A stretch of DNA of 64,000 nucleotides, taken from assembly GCF_029893355.1 (NCBI RefSeq), contig NZ_JARZAI010000002.1:186001-250000 (forward strand). The letters are read 5' to 3'. The notes under the pieces are model-generated. The model made no database searches. It saw nothing but the letters and a program-made list of their open reading frames with translations, and had not been told where the DNA came from. The position numbers were made by a program, and so were the translations under genes. Below are positions 53,379-63,769 of this stretch, piece after piece; within the stretch, counting starts at the first letter, position 1; every line of letters starts with the position of its first letter. The stretch comes from Kitasatospora sp. MAA4 (GTDB lineage: Bacteria; Actinomycetota; Actinomycetes; Streptomycetales; Streptomycetaceae).

Positions 53379-55436
53379 TCAGCTGCGGCCGTCGATCAGC
53401 TCGCCGTACGCCTGGACCAGGTCGGGCAGCCGCAGGGTGGCCAGGTCCTCGCGGCCGGGCAGGCTGCGGGCCTGGGAGAGCCGCAGGTCGCGGTAGGCGC
53501 AGGACTTCTCGTACAGGGTCCTGATGAACCGGCCGTTGCCGAGGTCGTCGATCCAGCCCTCGGCGACCACGTGGGCGCAGATGCTGGCCAGCTCCTCGGC
53601 CGCGTCCTCGTCCCAGCCGTCGCCGTCCCGGGCGGCCAGGGTGCTGCCGATGGCGGTGAGTTCGGCCGGGCGGTAGCTGGGGAAGTCCACCCGGGTGGTG
53701 AAGCGGGAGTTGAGGCCGGGGTTGGTCGCCAGCAGGCGGTTCATCCCCTCGGGGTAGCCGGCCAGGATCACCACCAGCCGGTCCCGGTTGTCCTCGGCCC
53801 GCTTCAGCAGCACCTGCAACGCCTCGTCGCCGTAGGCGTCGCCCTTGCTGTAGCCGGAGTTGGCGAGGCTGTAGGCCTCGTCGATGAAGAGCACGCCGTC
53901 CAGCGCGGAGTCGATCAGCTCGTTCGCCTTGACCGCCGTCTGGCCGAGGAACTCGCCGACCAGGTCGGATCGTTGGGCCTCCACCAGGTGGTCGCCGGAG
54001 AGCAGGCCGAGCGCGTGGAAGACCTGGCCGAGGATCCGCGCCACCGTGGTCTTGCCGGTGCCGGATGGGCCGGAGAAGACGAAGTGGCGCTTGGGCGGCT
54101 GGACCGGCAGGCCCTGGTCGGCGCGCAACCCGGCCATCCGCAGCTGTGCGGAGAGCGCCCGGACCTGGCGCTTGACCGGGTCGAGGCCGACCATCTGCTC
54201 CAACGCGGCGAGCGCGGCGTCCAGTTGGCGCCGGCCCGCGGGGGAGCCGACGGGTGCGGGGCCGCCGCCCTCGGCAGGTGTGGCGGCCAGGTTCTCCCGG
54301 ACGGCGGCGGCGGCGCTCGGCGCGGCATCCCCGGATCCCGAACCGGGAGCTAAGCCGGGCCCCGACTCGGAGCGTCCCGGGCCGCCCGGCCGACCGCCGA
54401 GCTGCAGCGGGCCCGCGTCCGGTTCGTCGGTGTCGGTGGCCTCCAGCGGCTCGGCCAGCTGGTCTGCGCGCTCCTGGGCGTCCGCGATGCCCGGCCCGTC
54501 GAAGGTCTCCAGCCCCTCCAGTCCGTCCAGCCCGTCCAGTCCGTCCATCGCCAGCGCCTCGAACGCGGCGGTCGGCGGCTCGGCCGAGTCCGCGGCGCCC
54601 AGGGCGTCGGCGGCGTCCTCCACGACGGTGAAGCCGGGCAGCTCGTCCAGCAGCCCGAGCCCGTCCTCGGCGGCGATCGCGGCCAGCCGGGCGGCGGTGT
54701 CCATGAACGCCGGATCGGCGCGGTGCACCGCCCGGTAGAGCGGCAGGGCGGCGGCGCTTCGCCCGGCGCCCTCGTACGCCCGGGCCAGCCAGTACCGCAG
54801 CTCCTTGCGCTGCGGCTGCTCGGAGCGGCAGCGGGTCAGCGAGGCGGCGAGCGGGGACTGCGCCTGCGCGCACATGTCCAGCCGGACCCGGGCCATCCCG
54901 CCGAACAGGCCGGCCTCGATGCCGAGCAGCGGGTCGTCGAGCAGCTGGTCGGTGTCCCGGATGAGCTGCTCCCAGTCCTTGAGCAGGTAGGAGCGGCAGG
55001 CGTGCAGGAAGCGCACCGAGGCGTCCTGGTCGGCCGGCGGGCACTGGTCCAGCGCGCGGTCCAGCTCGGCCAGGTGCCGGCCGTCCAACCAGTGCGAGGC
55101 GTGCGCGAGGGCGAGGTCGCGGGCGTCCTCCAGGACGGGCTGGACCCACCAGCCGAGCCAGTACCAGGAGCTCAGCGGCCGCTGGTGGTGGCGGCGCTGC
55201 TCGCCGAAACGTTTCTTGTGCCGGTGCATGGCGAGCAGCGCGCCCGAGGTGTCGCAGCGCAGGGCGTGCAGGCCGAGCCAGGCGTCGGCCATGCCCGGGT
55301 CGAGCCGCACGGCGGTCCGGAACTCCTCCTCGGCGCGGGCGTAGGAGCCAGCCGTGTACGCGTCCATGGCGCGCAGCCATGCGCGGTCGGCCGGTCCGTG
55401 CGGACCCGTGGTGCCGGAACTGTCGACAGTGGTCAC
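53379..55436 (-). CDS. EccA/CbbX-type AAA+ ATPase
   Basis: A 685-residue protein. An N-terminal TPR-like region (about 20-260) resembles EccA of type VII secretion; a disordered acidic/Gly-rich linker follows; then an AAA+ ATPase with Walker A SGPSGTGKTT, Walker B GVLFIDEAYSL, and sensor-type LNSRFTTRVDFPSYRP. CbbX and SpoVK share this module. No other type VII genes are in the window, so assignment to that system is not secure. Confidence 0.85.
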   Translation of the reverse strand: MTTVDSSGTTGPHGPADRAWLRAMDAYTAGSYARAEEEFRTAVRLDPGMADAWLGLHALRCDTSGALLAMHRHKKRFGEQRRHHQRPLSSWYWLGWWVQPVLEDARDLALAHASHWLDGRHLAELDRALDQCPPADQDASVRFLHACRSYLLKDWEQLIRDTDQLLDDPLLGIEAGLFGGMARVRLDMCAQAQSPLAASLTRCRSEQPQRKELRYWLARAYEGAGRSAAALPLYRAVHRADPAFMDTAARLAAIAAEDGLGLLDELPGFTVVEDAADALGAADSAEPPTAAFEALAMDGLDGLDGLEGLETFDGPGIADAQERADQLAEPLEATDTDEPDAGPLQLGGRPGGPGRSESGPGLAPGSGSGDAAPSAAAAVRENLAATPAEGGGPAPVGSPAGRRQLDAALAALEQMVGLDPVKRQVRALSAQLRMAGLRADQGLPVQPPKRHFVFSGPSGTGKTTVARILGQVFHALGLLSGDHLVEAQRSDLVGEFLGQTAVKANELIDSALDGVLFIDEAYSLANSGYSKGDAYGDEALQVLLKRAEDNRDRLVVILAGYPEGMNRLLATNPGLNSRFTTRVDFPSYRPAELTAIGSTLAARDGDGWDEDAAEELASICAHVVAEGWIDDLGNGRFIRTLYEKSCAYRDLRLSQARSLPGREDLATLRLPDLVQAYGELIDGRS

Positions 55437-55624
55437 TCACGCCCCCCGTGGTGTGCACCGAGACGCGGCCGCCTGCTGGCATGCATGTCAGCACCGCGCC
55501 CCCGGGGCGCATATGCGCCTGCACTTCATCGTACCGGCGCCGGGCTGATCCGGAAGGGTGCCGCACCAGGTATGTGAACGAACGGTCAATGCGCACAAAG
55601 GATTTGGACCTGGGGCAGCAGAAC

Positions 55625-55661
55625 GGCACCTCCGGCTCACGGGGGACGAGTCGGAGGTGCC
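55625..55661. terminator. Hairpin downstream of uridine-kinase-like gene
   Basis: GGCACCTCCG (55625-55634) pairs with CGGAGGTGCC (55652-55661), a 10-bp stem with a 17-nt loop, about 45 bp beyond the stop of the minus-strand kinase-like gene. Confidence 0.6.
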
Positions 55662-55705
55662 GGGTCTATGGTTGCGGGCTCAACTATTCCCACTGCGAGG
55701 AGAAC

Positions 55706-56317
55706 CTAGTTGCTCCCTGGAACCTGGTCAACCACTTCACGGCGTACGGCCGTCCGGGTGATCCGACCGGTCCGCCCGTCCACCAGGAGCTGGGCGTACG
55801 GCCGACTGGGGTCCTGCGCGAAGTGCGCCGCCTCGGCGGCCGACCACCGCTCCCAGAACGCGGCCAGCTCCGGCCCGTCGCGCAACTCGCCCCGGGCGCG
55901 GGCGGCTTCGGCGGGCAGCTCCATCCAGATCAGCGCGGCCAGCAGCGGCCGCACCGCGCGGCGTCCGGCGCCGACCCCCTCGACGAGGACGACCGGCGCG
56001 GGTGCCACCTCGCGCGCCCCCGCGAAGCGCCGGCTCACCCAGTCGTAGACCTGATGGCTGGCACGCTCCCCGCGCGCCAGCGGCTCCAGCACCTGAGCGC
56101 GCAGCCGCCCGGTCCACTCGAACAGCTCCTCGTGCGTCGCCAGGTCGTCCAGGTGCACCACCGGCGCTCCGCCCAGCGCGCGGGCCAGCCGGTCGGCGAA
56201 GGTGGTCTTCCCGGAACCCGCGTGGCCGTCCACGGCGACCAGCCGGACGGGTCCGCAGGACGGCGGCAGCGCCCCCAGCTGGTCGGCGAGCGCTGCCAGG
56301 CCGTCCGGGTGATCCAT
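55706..56317 (-). CDS. Uridine kinase-like P-loop protein
   Basis: A 203-residue P-loop kinase of the uridine kinase/phosphoribulokinase type: Walker A DGHAGSGKTTFA near residue 30, HLDDLATHEELFEWTGRL, and VVLVEGVGAGRRA. ATG 56317 is chosen; GTG 56326 adds three residues. Substrate specificity is unverified. Confidence 0.82.
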   Translation of the reverse strand: MDHPDGLAALADQLGALPPSCGPVRLVAVDGHAGSGKTTFADRLARALGGAPVVHLDDLATHEELFEWTGRLRAQVLEPLARGERASHQVYDWVSRRFAGAREVAPAPVVLVEGVGAGRRAVRPLLAALIWMELPAEAARARGELRDGPELAAFWERWSAAEAAHFAQDPSRPYAQLLVDGRTGRITRTAVRREVVDQVPGSN

Positions 56318-56545
56318 GCCCGCCACTCTACGTGCCCGACGCGGGCCTGCGGCGGGCCGCTGACCAGCCGCAGGATGCCCAGGTCAGGCAGCTCGTGACG
56401 GGCGGCCCGGGATCGGGCATACTCGCATCGCCAGCTGTGTGAACGACCGTTTACTGCTGACAGCGGTGGCGGCCGAGCCACCCCGTACCCCCCAATGCGC
56501 CGTGCCCCAGACCCCGGGGCCCGATCGAGGAGGCGACCCACCCTC

Positions 56546-57709
<1,164 letters not shown>

Positions 57710-57729
57710 CCGCGCTCCGAGCATGAGGC

Positions 57730-57760
57730 GGGCCCGGCACCGACTTCCGGTGCCGGGCCC
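57730..57760. terminator. Terminator after acyl-CoA dehydrogenase
   Basis: A 13-bp perfect stem, GGGCCCGGCACCG (57730-57742) with CGGTGCCGGGCCC (57748-57760) and a 5-nt loop, 20 bp after the stop and 10 bp before the convergent gene's stop. Confidence 0.9.
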
Positions 57761-57770
57761 GACTCATTCC

Positions 57771-58241
57771 CTAGTGCCGCACGAGCCGCCCGGCCGGGGC
57801 CTTGCGCATCGGCGGCACCCGGTGCGTGCCCGGCGCCGCGCCCGGGCCGCCCGCGTGCGAGAACGGCTGGGTGCGCCAGTCCAGTTCGGCCGGCCGCGTC
57901 AGCAGGAGAGCGAGCGCGGTGTCGGTGTCGGCACCCGGTTCGGGGCCGGTCTCCTCCAGGTCGTCGGCCGGCAGTCCCGACCCCGGGCAGAGCGCGGGGG
58001 AGAACGGGTGCCAGGCGGTCCGCAGCACCGCATGCTGCGGCAGTCGCTCCTCCTCGCCCACCAGGGCGATCGGCCGGTCGCACTCCGGGCAGTGCACGCG
58101 GAAGATCTCCCAGGACTCGGGCTCGCCGGGGTCGGATCCCGGAGCGCGGTCGAGGCCCGGCGAGAGCTCCTCGCCCTCCGGCCCGTCGAGCTCGTTCCGG
58201 GTGCCGTCGGCGCTGAGGGCGCGCTGGTCAGCTGCAGGCAT
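57771..58241 (-). CDS. Unknown protein with CPEC motif (156 aa)
   Basis: Not recognised. A 156-residue soluble protein with a single HCPECDRPIALVGEEERLP segment like half of a zinc finger and a further Cys in ALCPGSG, set in low-complexity surroundings. ATG 58241 is backed by AAAGGGGGA 6 bp upstream. Divergent from the Lrp-type regulator, which may control it. Confidence 0.75.
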   Translation of the reverse strand: MPAADQRALSADGTRNELDGPEGEELSPGLDRAPGSDPGEPESWEIFRVHCPECDRPIALVGEEERLPQHAVLRTAWHPFSPALCPGSGLPADDLEETGPEPGADTDTALALLLTRPAELDWRTQPFSHAGGPGAAPGTHRVPPMRKAPAGRLVRH

Positions 58242-58454
58242 CTGATCCCCCTTTGGATCTGGCCGGGCCGGCTCGGCCGGGGCCAACACGAGCACTTCCC
58301 GCCGACGGGGGCTCATAACCCTGCAGGTGACGGCAGGGTGATGCACTGCGGTGTGGCGTTGGCCACATTCCCCTGGCATGTGCCACCAGTGGACCCGCGG
58401 GGGCGCGACCGAGTGGGCCGAGCGGGTCGGGGATCTGGGGTAGGTTGACGTCTT

Positions 58455-58895
58455 GTGGAGGATCTCGACCAACGCATCGTCCAGCTGCTCGTCCAGGACG
58501 GGCGGATGAGCTACACCGACCTGGGCAAGGCGACCGGCCTGTCCACCTCGGCCGTGCACCAGCGGGTCCGCCGGCTGGAGCAGCGAGGGGTGATCCGCGG
58601 CTACTCGGCGATCATCGACCCCGACGCCGTCGACCTCGCGCTGACGGCCTTCATCTCGGTCAAGCCCTTTGACCCGAGCGCCCCGGACGACGTGCCCGAC
58701 CGGCTCGCCCCGCTGCCCGAGATCGAGGCCTGCCACAGCGTCGCGGGTGACGAGAGCTACATCCTCAAGGTCCGGGTCTCCGCACCCGGCGACCTGGAGG
58801 ACCTGCTCGCCCGGATCCGCAGTGCCGCCGGGGTCTCCACCCGGACCACCGTGGTGCTCTCCACGCCCTACGAGGCCCGGCCGCCCAAGCTCTAG
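58455..58895 (+). CDS. Lrp/AsnC family transcriptional regulator
   Basis: A 146-residue regulator with an N-terminal helix-turn-helix (LDQRIVQLLVQDGRMSYTDLG, LSTSAVHQRVRRLEQRGVI) and a C-terminal RAM ligand-binding domain (ACHSVAGDESYILKVRV). GTG 58455. Its ligand is probably an amino acid. Position suggests control of itself and the divergent unknown gene. Confidence 0.92.
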   Translation: MEDLDQRIVQLLVQDGRMSYTDLGKATGLSTSAVHQRVRRLEQRGVIRGYSAIIDPDAVDLALTAFISVKPFDPSAPDDVPDRLAPLPEIEACHSVAGDESYILKVRVSAPGDLEDLLARIRSAAGVSTRTTVVLSTPYEARPPKL

Positions 58896-58951
58896 CCCCG
58901 CTCCGGCCCCAGTGTCCGAGGGGCGGACAAACCGGGTGCAGACTAGTGCCC

Positions 58952-60571
58952 ATGACCGAACGCACCTCCCGCACCGTGCTGCTGCGCGGCGGAACCGTCT
59001 ACAGCCCGGCCGACCCCTTCGCCACCGCGATGCTGATCGAGGGCGAACAGGTCGCCTGGGTCGGCAGCGAGGGCGCCGCCGACGGCTACGCCTCGGTCGC
59101 GGACGAGGTCGTCGACCTCGCCGGTGCGCTGGTCACCCCCGCCTTCGTGGACGCCCACGTGCACGCCACCTCGGCCGGCCTCGCGCTGACCGGACTGGAC
59201 CTCACCGGCTGCCCCACCCTCGCCGAGGCGCTCACCCGGATCACCGCGTTCGCCGCGACCCAGAGCGCAGCGGGCGGCGTGCTGATCGGCCACGGCTGGG
59301 ACGAGAGCGGCTGGCCCGAGGGCCGTCCGCCGACCCGCGCCGAGCTGGACGCCGCGGCGGGCGGCGCCGCGATCTACCTCTCCCGCACCGACGTGCACTC
59401 GGCCCTGGCCTCCACCGCCCTGCGCGCGCTCACCCCGGGCCTGGACGCCGAGCCCGGCTTCCACCCCGAGGCCCCGCTCACCCGCGACGCCCACCACGCC
59501 GTCCGCCGCACCGCCCTGGCCCGCCTGACGGACGCTCAGCGCCGCGCCGCCCAGCTCGCCACCCTGGAGCGCGCCGCCGCCCTCGGCATCGGCTCGCTGC
59601 ACGAGTGCGCCGGACCGGAGATCTCCTCGGAGCAGGACCTCACCGCGCTGCTCGCACTGGCCGCCGAACACGACGGCCCGGAGGTCTACGGCTACTGGGG
59701 CGAGCTGGGCGGCGTGGCCACCGCCCGGCGGCTCGGCGCGGTCGGCGCCGGCGGCGACCTCTTCGTGGACGGCGCGCTCGGCTCGCACACCGCCTGCCTG
59801 CACGCGCCCTACCGGGACGCCGAGCACACCGGCACCGCCTATCTGACGGCCGATCAGGTCGCCGACCACGTCACCGCCTGCACCGAGGCGGGCCTCCAGG
59901 CCGGCTTCCACGCGATCGGCGACGCAGCGCTCGGCGCCGTGCTGGCCGGCGTCGGCGCGGCGGTCGCCCGGCTCGGCCTGCCCGCCGTCAAGGCGCTGCG
60001 GCACCGGGTCGAGCACGCCGAGGCGCTGGACGACAAGGCGGTCGCGGCCTTCGCCGAGTACGGCCTGGTCGCCTCCGTGCAGCCGGCCTTCGACGCCGCC
60101 TGGGGCGGTCCGGACGGCATGTACGTGCAGCGCCTGGGCGCCGAGCGGGCGGCGGGACTCAACCCGTTCGCGGCGCTGCTGCGGGCCGGCGTGCCGCTGG
60201 CCTTCGGCTCGGACGCGCCGGTCACCGCGCTGGACCCCTGGGGCACCGTGCGCGCCGCCGCCTTCCACCGCACCCCCGAGCACCGGATCTCGGTGCGGGC
60301 CGCCTTCAACGCGCACACCCGCGGCGGCTGGCGGGCGATCGGCCGCGACCACGAGGGCGTGCTGGTGCCGGGCGCACCGGCCAGCTACGCGGTCTGGGAG
60401 ACCGGCGACCTCGTCGTTCAGGCGCCGGACTCCCGGGTGGCGGGCTGGTCCACCGACCCCCGCTCCGGCACCCCTGGCCTGCCCGATCTCACCCCGGGCG
60501 GCCCGCTGCCGACCTGTCTGCGCACGGTGGTCCGCGGGCGGACCGTCCACCAGCTCGGACGTCCCGGCTGA
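58952..60571 (+). CDS. Amidohydrolase family protein (YtcJ-like)
   Basis: A 539-residue metal-dependent amidohydrolase. The first metal motif DAHVH puts histidines at 69 and 71; further ligands are in GFHAIGDAALGAV and HRVEHAEAL, and GSDAPVTALDPW carries the conserved Asp. It belongs to the YtcJ/exoenzyme-regulatory-protein AepA-like group, whose substrates are mostly unknown. Confidence 0.88.
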   Translation: MTERTSRTVLLRGGTVYSPADPFATAMLIEGEQVAWVGSEGAADGYASVADEVVDLAGALVTPAFVDAHVHATSAGLALTGLDLTGCPTLAEALTRITAFAATQSAAGGVLIGHGWDESGWPEGRPPTRAELDAAAGGAAIYLSRTDVHSALASTALRALTPGLDAEPGFHPEAPLTRDAHHAVRRTALARLTDAQRRAAQLATLERAAALGIGSLHECAGPEISSEQDLTALLALAAEHDGPEVYGYWGELGGVATARRLGAVGAGGDLFVDGALGSHTACLHAPYRDAEHTGTAYLTADQVADHVTACTEAGLQAGFHAIGDAALGAVLAGVGAAVARLGLPAVKALRHRVEHAEALDDKAVAAFAEYGLVASVQPAFDAAWGGPDGMYVQRLGAERAAGLNPFAALLRAGVPLAFGSDAPVTALDPWGTVRAAAFHRTPEHRISVRAAFNAHTRGGWRAIGRDHEGVLVPGAPASYAVWETGDLVVQAPDSRVAGWSTDPRSGTPGLPDLTPGGPLPTCLRTVVRGRTVHQLGRPG

Positions 60572-60677
60572 CCTGGGGATTCTCACCTGACCGCGACTAC
60601 CGGTGGCCTCCGGCGGGAGGTACCGTCGTCGGATACCCGCCGGGCCCCGGCGATACAGCCAGAGAGATGGTGCGCAG

Positions 60678-62381
60678 GTGGCATTGCCGCTCGACTCGGA
60701 GTCCCGGGTCCACGGCGCGGACGAGGCGTCCGCCGACTCCGGGTCGACTGCGCCCGTCCGGCCCGGTCGGTTCGCCCGGCGCAGGGCCGTGATGCGGGCC
60801 GGGCTGCCCCGGACGGCCGTCGCCGCCGCGGCCGGCCTGCTGCTGGCCGCGGCCTTCCCGCCCTACGGCGTGTGGCCGCTGTCGATTGTCGCGGTGGCGC
60901 TGCTCTCGCTGCTGACCCGCGGCCGCACCGCGCGCCAGGGCGCCTGGACGGGCTTCGCCTTCGGGTTCCCCTTCTTCCTCGGGCTGCTCGACTGGATCCG
61001 GGTGATCGGGTCGGACGCCTGGGTCGGGCTCTCGGCGGTCGAGGCGCTGTTCGTCTGCGCGCTCGGCGCCGGGCTCGCACTGACCTCCCGGCTGCGCGCC
61101 TGGCCGCTCTGGGCGGCCTGCCTCTGGGTGGCCCAGGAGTGGGCCCGCGACCGGCTGCCGCTCGGCGGGTTCCCGTGGGGCCGCCTCGCCTTCGCCAACA
61201 CCGCCAGCCCGTACACGCCGCTGGCCGCGCTGGGCGGGGCTCCGCTGGTCACCTTCGCGGTGGCGCTGACCGGCGCCCTGCTGGCCTTCCTGGCGCTCCC
61301 GTACCTGCCGCTGCTCGCGCGCCGAGGCGTCCCCGAGGCTGCGCCCGTCACGCGCCGTCCGGTGCTGGTGCCGGTCCTCGCGGGTGCCTGCGCGGTCGTG
61401 GTGGCGGTGGCCGGCTACGCCGTCCCGGTCCCCACCAACGCCGACGCCACCACCAAGGTCGCCGTCATCCAGGGCAACGTCCCGCACCCGGGGATGGACT
61501 TCCTGGGCCGCCCGATGCAGGTGCTCGACAACCACGCCGACGCCACCGACCGGCTGGCCGCCGCCGTCAAGGCCGGCCAGGCCCCGCAGCCCGACGTGGT
61601 GATCTGGCCGGAGAACTCCTCCGACATGGACCCGTACAGCGATCCCGCCGCCTACGAGCGGATCGACGAGGCGGTCAAGGCGATAGGCGTGCCGACCCTG
61701 GTCGGCGCCCTGGTGGACGGCCCGGACAACCAGCACGTGCAGAACGAGGGCATCGTCTGGGACCCGGCGATCGGACCCGGGGCCCACTACACCAAGCAGC
61801 ACCCGGTGCCGTTCGGCGAGTACGTGCCGTTCCGCTCGGTGCTGATGAAGGTCATCACCCGCCTTCAGCGGGTCGCCCGGGACTTCTACCCCGGCAAGTC
61901 GAGCGGCGTGCTCCAGCTGGGCCCGGCCAGGATCGGCGACGTGATCTGCTTCGAGGTCGCATACGACGAGATCGTCCGCGACACCGTCAACGACGGCGGC
62001 CGGGTGATCGTGGTGCAGACGAACAACGCCACCTACGCCCGCAGCGGCCAGCCGGACCAGCAGCTCGCGATGTCCCGGCTGCGCGCGGTCGAGCACGGCC
62101 GGGCCGTGGTGATCGCCGCGACCAGTGGGATCAGCGCGATCATCCGGCCGGACGGCACGGTGGAGAGCCGCACCGCCGAGCTGGTACCCGCCGAGCTGAG
62201 CGCCGACGTGCCGCTGCGCGACGGCAAGACCGTCGCCGACCAGGTCGGCGCGGCGCCCGAGTGGACACTGTCCGTCATCGGCCTGCTGGCCTGCGGCGCG
62301 GGCGTCCTGCTGGGCCGCCGCCGGCGCACCTCGGACGGAACACCCGGCCGGGCCGAACCGTTGACCAGTGTGGCGCCCTAG
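60678..62381 (+). CDS. lnt: Apolipoprotein N-acyltransferase Lnt
   Basis: A 567-residue membrane enzyme that adds the third acyl chain to lipoproteins. About seven helices occupy the first 250 residues and the last helix is near 535; the nitrilase-like domain between holds the triad Glu312 (WPENSSD), Lys373 (YTKQHPVPFGEY) and Cys424 (GDVICFE). GTG 60678 has AGAGAGATGG upstream. Confidence 0.93.
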   Translation: MALPLDSESRVHGADEASADSGSTAPVRPGRFARRRAVMRAGLPRTAVAAAAGLLLAAAFPPYGVWPLSIVAVALLSLLTRGRTARQGAWTGFAFGFPFFLGLLDWIRVIGSDAWVGLSAVEALFVCALGAGLALTSRLRAWPLWAACLWVAQEWARDRLPLGGFPWGRLAFANTASPYTPLAALGGAPLVTFAVALTGALLAFLALPYLPLLARRGVPEAAPVTRRPVLVPVLAGACAVVVAVAGYAVPVPTNADATTKVAVIQGNVPHPGMDFLGRPMQVLDNHADATDRLAAAVKAGQAPQPDVVIWPENSSDMDPYSDPAAYERIDEAVKAIGVPTLVGALVDGPDNQHVQNEGIVWDPAIGPGAHYTKQHPVPFGEYVPFRSVLMKVITRLQRVARDFYPGKSSGVLQLGPARIGDVICFEVAYDEIVRDTVNDGGRVIVVQTNNATYARSGQPDQQLAMSRLRAVEHGRAVVIAATSGISAIIRPDGTVESRTAELVPAELSADVPLRDGKTVADQVGAAPEWTLSVIGLLACGAGVLLGRRRRTSDGTPGRAEPLTSVAP

Positions 62382-62421
62382 CTGGTCAGGAACCCCGTCC
62401 TGCGGCGTGCCGCGCGCCGCG

Positions 62422-63018
62422 ATGGAGTGGACCCGTACCGTGACCCACCAAGCATTCCCCGCCCATGGCAGTACCCCCGCCTCCGGGCGTCCGGCAGGGC
62501 GTCCCGCCGGGCGCCGCAGCCGGCTGCGCCGGGTGGTCCCGCTCACGCTGGCCGCCTGGCTGGTGCTGGAGATCTGGCTGCTGGTCCAGGTGGCCTCGCT
62601 GATCGGCTGGCTCCCCGTGCTGGCCCTGCTGGTGCTCAGCGCCGCGCTCGGCGTCTCGCTGATCAAGCGCGCCGGGCTGAAGGCCTTCCGGGCCGCCACC
62701 GCCGCCTTCGAGCAGGGCACCGTGCCGCCGTCCGGTGCTCCAGAGACGGGCACCAGCCTCACCGTGGCGGGCGGCCTGCTGCTGATCCTGCCCGGTTTCC
62801 TGTCGGACCTGGTGGGGCTGACCCTGCTCTTCCCGCCGACCAGGGCGCTCTGGCGGCTGGTCGGCCGCCGGGTGGCGAGTTCCGCGCTGCGCGGCACCGC
62901 CCCCGCCGATGCCGCGCCGCTCGCGGACGCGCTGCGCCTTCAGGAGCAGCTGCGGATCCACCGGCCGGACGGCAAGGTGATCCAGGGCGAGGTGGTGGAC
63001 CCCACCGACCGTCCTTAG
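62422..63018 (+). CDS. fxsA: FxsA family membrane protein
   Basis: A 198-residue FxsA-like protein: three or four membrane helices (WLVLEIWLLVQVASLIGWLPVLALL; GGLLLILPGFLSDLVGLTLLFPPTRALWR) and a cytosolic tail. FxsA was named for suppressing phage F exclusion in E. coli; its role in actinobacteria is unknown. ATG 62422 is used, GTG 62440 is equally possible. Confidence 0.88.
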   Translation: MEWTRTVTHQAFPAHGSTPASGRPAGRPAGRRSRLRRVVPLTLAAWLVLEIWLLVQVASLIGWLPVLALLVLSAALGVSLIKRAGLKAFRAATAAFEQGTVPPSGAPETGTSLTVAGGLLLILPGFLSDLVGLTLLFPPTRALWRLVGRRVASSALRGTAPADAAPLADALRLQEQLRIHRPDGKVIQGEVVDPTDRP

Positions 63019-63025
63019 AGCTTTT

Positions 63026-63079
63026 GAACTGCCGAAGGGCCCCGAACCAGAACTCTGGTTCGGGGCCCTTCGGCAGTTC
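63026..63079. terminator. Bidirectional terminator between fxsA and rbpA
   Basis: A perfect 25-bp stem (63026-63050 with 63055-63079) and a 4-nt AACT loop, starting 7 bp after fxsA and ending 20 bp before the rbpA stop. TTTT precedes the stem on the left, which gives a U-run for rbpA transcripts. Confidence 0.92.
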
Positions 63080-63099
63080 GTCCGCCCGGGGGCGGTTAC

Positions 63100-63474
63100 T
63101 CAGGCGCTCTTACGGGTGTCCCGCGGGTGAACCGCGAGGTTCATCCCACCGGAGCGGAGCACGGCCAGCCTCTCGGCCAGCACCTCCTCCAACTCCTCAC
63201 GGGTCCGGCGCTCCATCAGCATGTCCCAATGGGTCCGGGTTGGCTTGGTCTTCTTCTCCTCCGGCTCGTCACCGTCCAGCAGGACGGCTTCGGTGCCGCA
63301 GAAGCGGCACTCCCACGCCGAGGGGATCTCCGCCTCGACGGAGAAGGGCACCTCGAAGCGGTGTCCGTTCTGACATGCGTACTCGACGGTCTGGCGGGGG
63401 GCCAGGTCGATGCCACGGTCGGTCTCGTAGCTGGTGGCCCCAAGTCGCGTGCCGCGGAGAGCTCGCTCGCTCAT
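63100..63474 (-). CDS. rbpA: RNA polymerase-binding protein RbpA
   Basis: A 124-residue RbpA, an actinobacterial RNA polymerase partner that stabilises the principal sigma factor and open complexes. The core domain has Cys in VEYACQNGH and WECRFCG (zinc site), and the C-terminal helix RTREELEEVLAERLAVLRSGG is the sigma-interacting region. A sigma-R-type promoter lies about 65-90 bp upstream. Confidence 0.95.
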   Translation of the reverse strand: MSERALRGTRLGATSYETDRGIDLAPRQTVEYACQNGHRFEVPFSVEAEIPSAWECRFCGTEAVLLDGDEPEEKKTKPTRTHWDMLMERRTREELEEVLAERLAVLRSGGMNLAVHPRDTRKSA

Positions 63475-63537
63475 GAATCGTGCCTCCAGGGCTTATGGCC
63501 CACAGGACTAGTTGGTCGCTGTCTTCGTCGTTCGGTC

Positions 63538-63563
63538 AACGCTCGGCCGCCGACGAAGATTCC
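63538..63563 (-). promoter_or_regulatory. Sigma-R-type promoter of rbpA
   Basis: On the minus strand, GGAAT (63563-63559) is followed by exactly 18 bp and GTT (63540-63538), the disulfide-stress sigma-R consensus GGAAT-N18-GTT. rbpA is a known sigma-R target in S. coelicolor. Confidence 0.75.
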
Positions 63564-63769
63564 CGTACCGGGACATGCGTCGTCTGTCGTGCCGCCCCTG
63601 TTTGTACCCATCTCCGTCCGATTTGTCACATCTGGAGCCGGATATCACCCTGAGTGCCGCGAAATTCGCACCCTGTGACCGAATGTCTCTTGTTTCCGGA
63701 GCGTAATGGCCTTCCGGAGGGTACTGGTGCGATACCTGAATTGGCCATTCCGTTCGGGTGAACCGCGTC

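Noticed and set aside
60597..62897. Minus-strand frame of 766 residues opposite lnt and fxsA
   Set aside because: Shadow frame; low-complexity composition and no ribosome site, whereas lnt on the other strand has a full catalytic triad.
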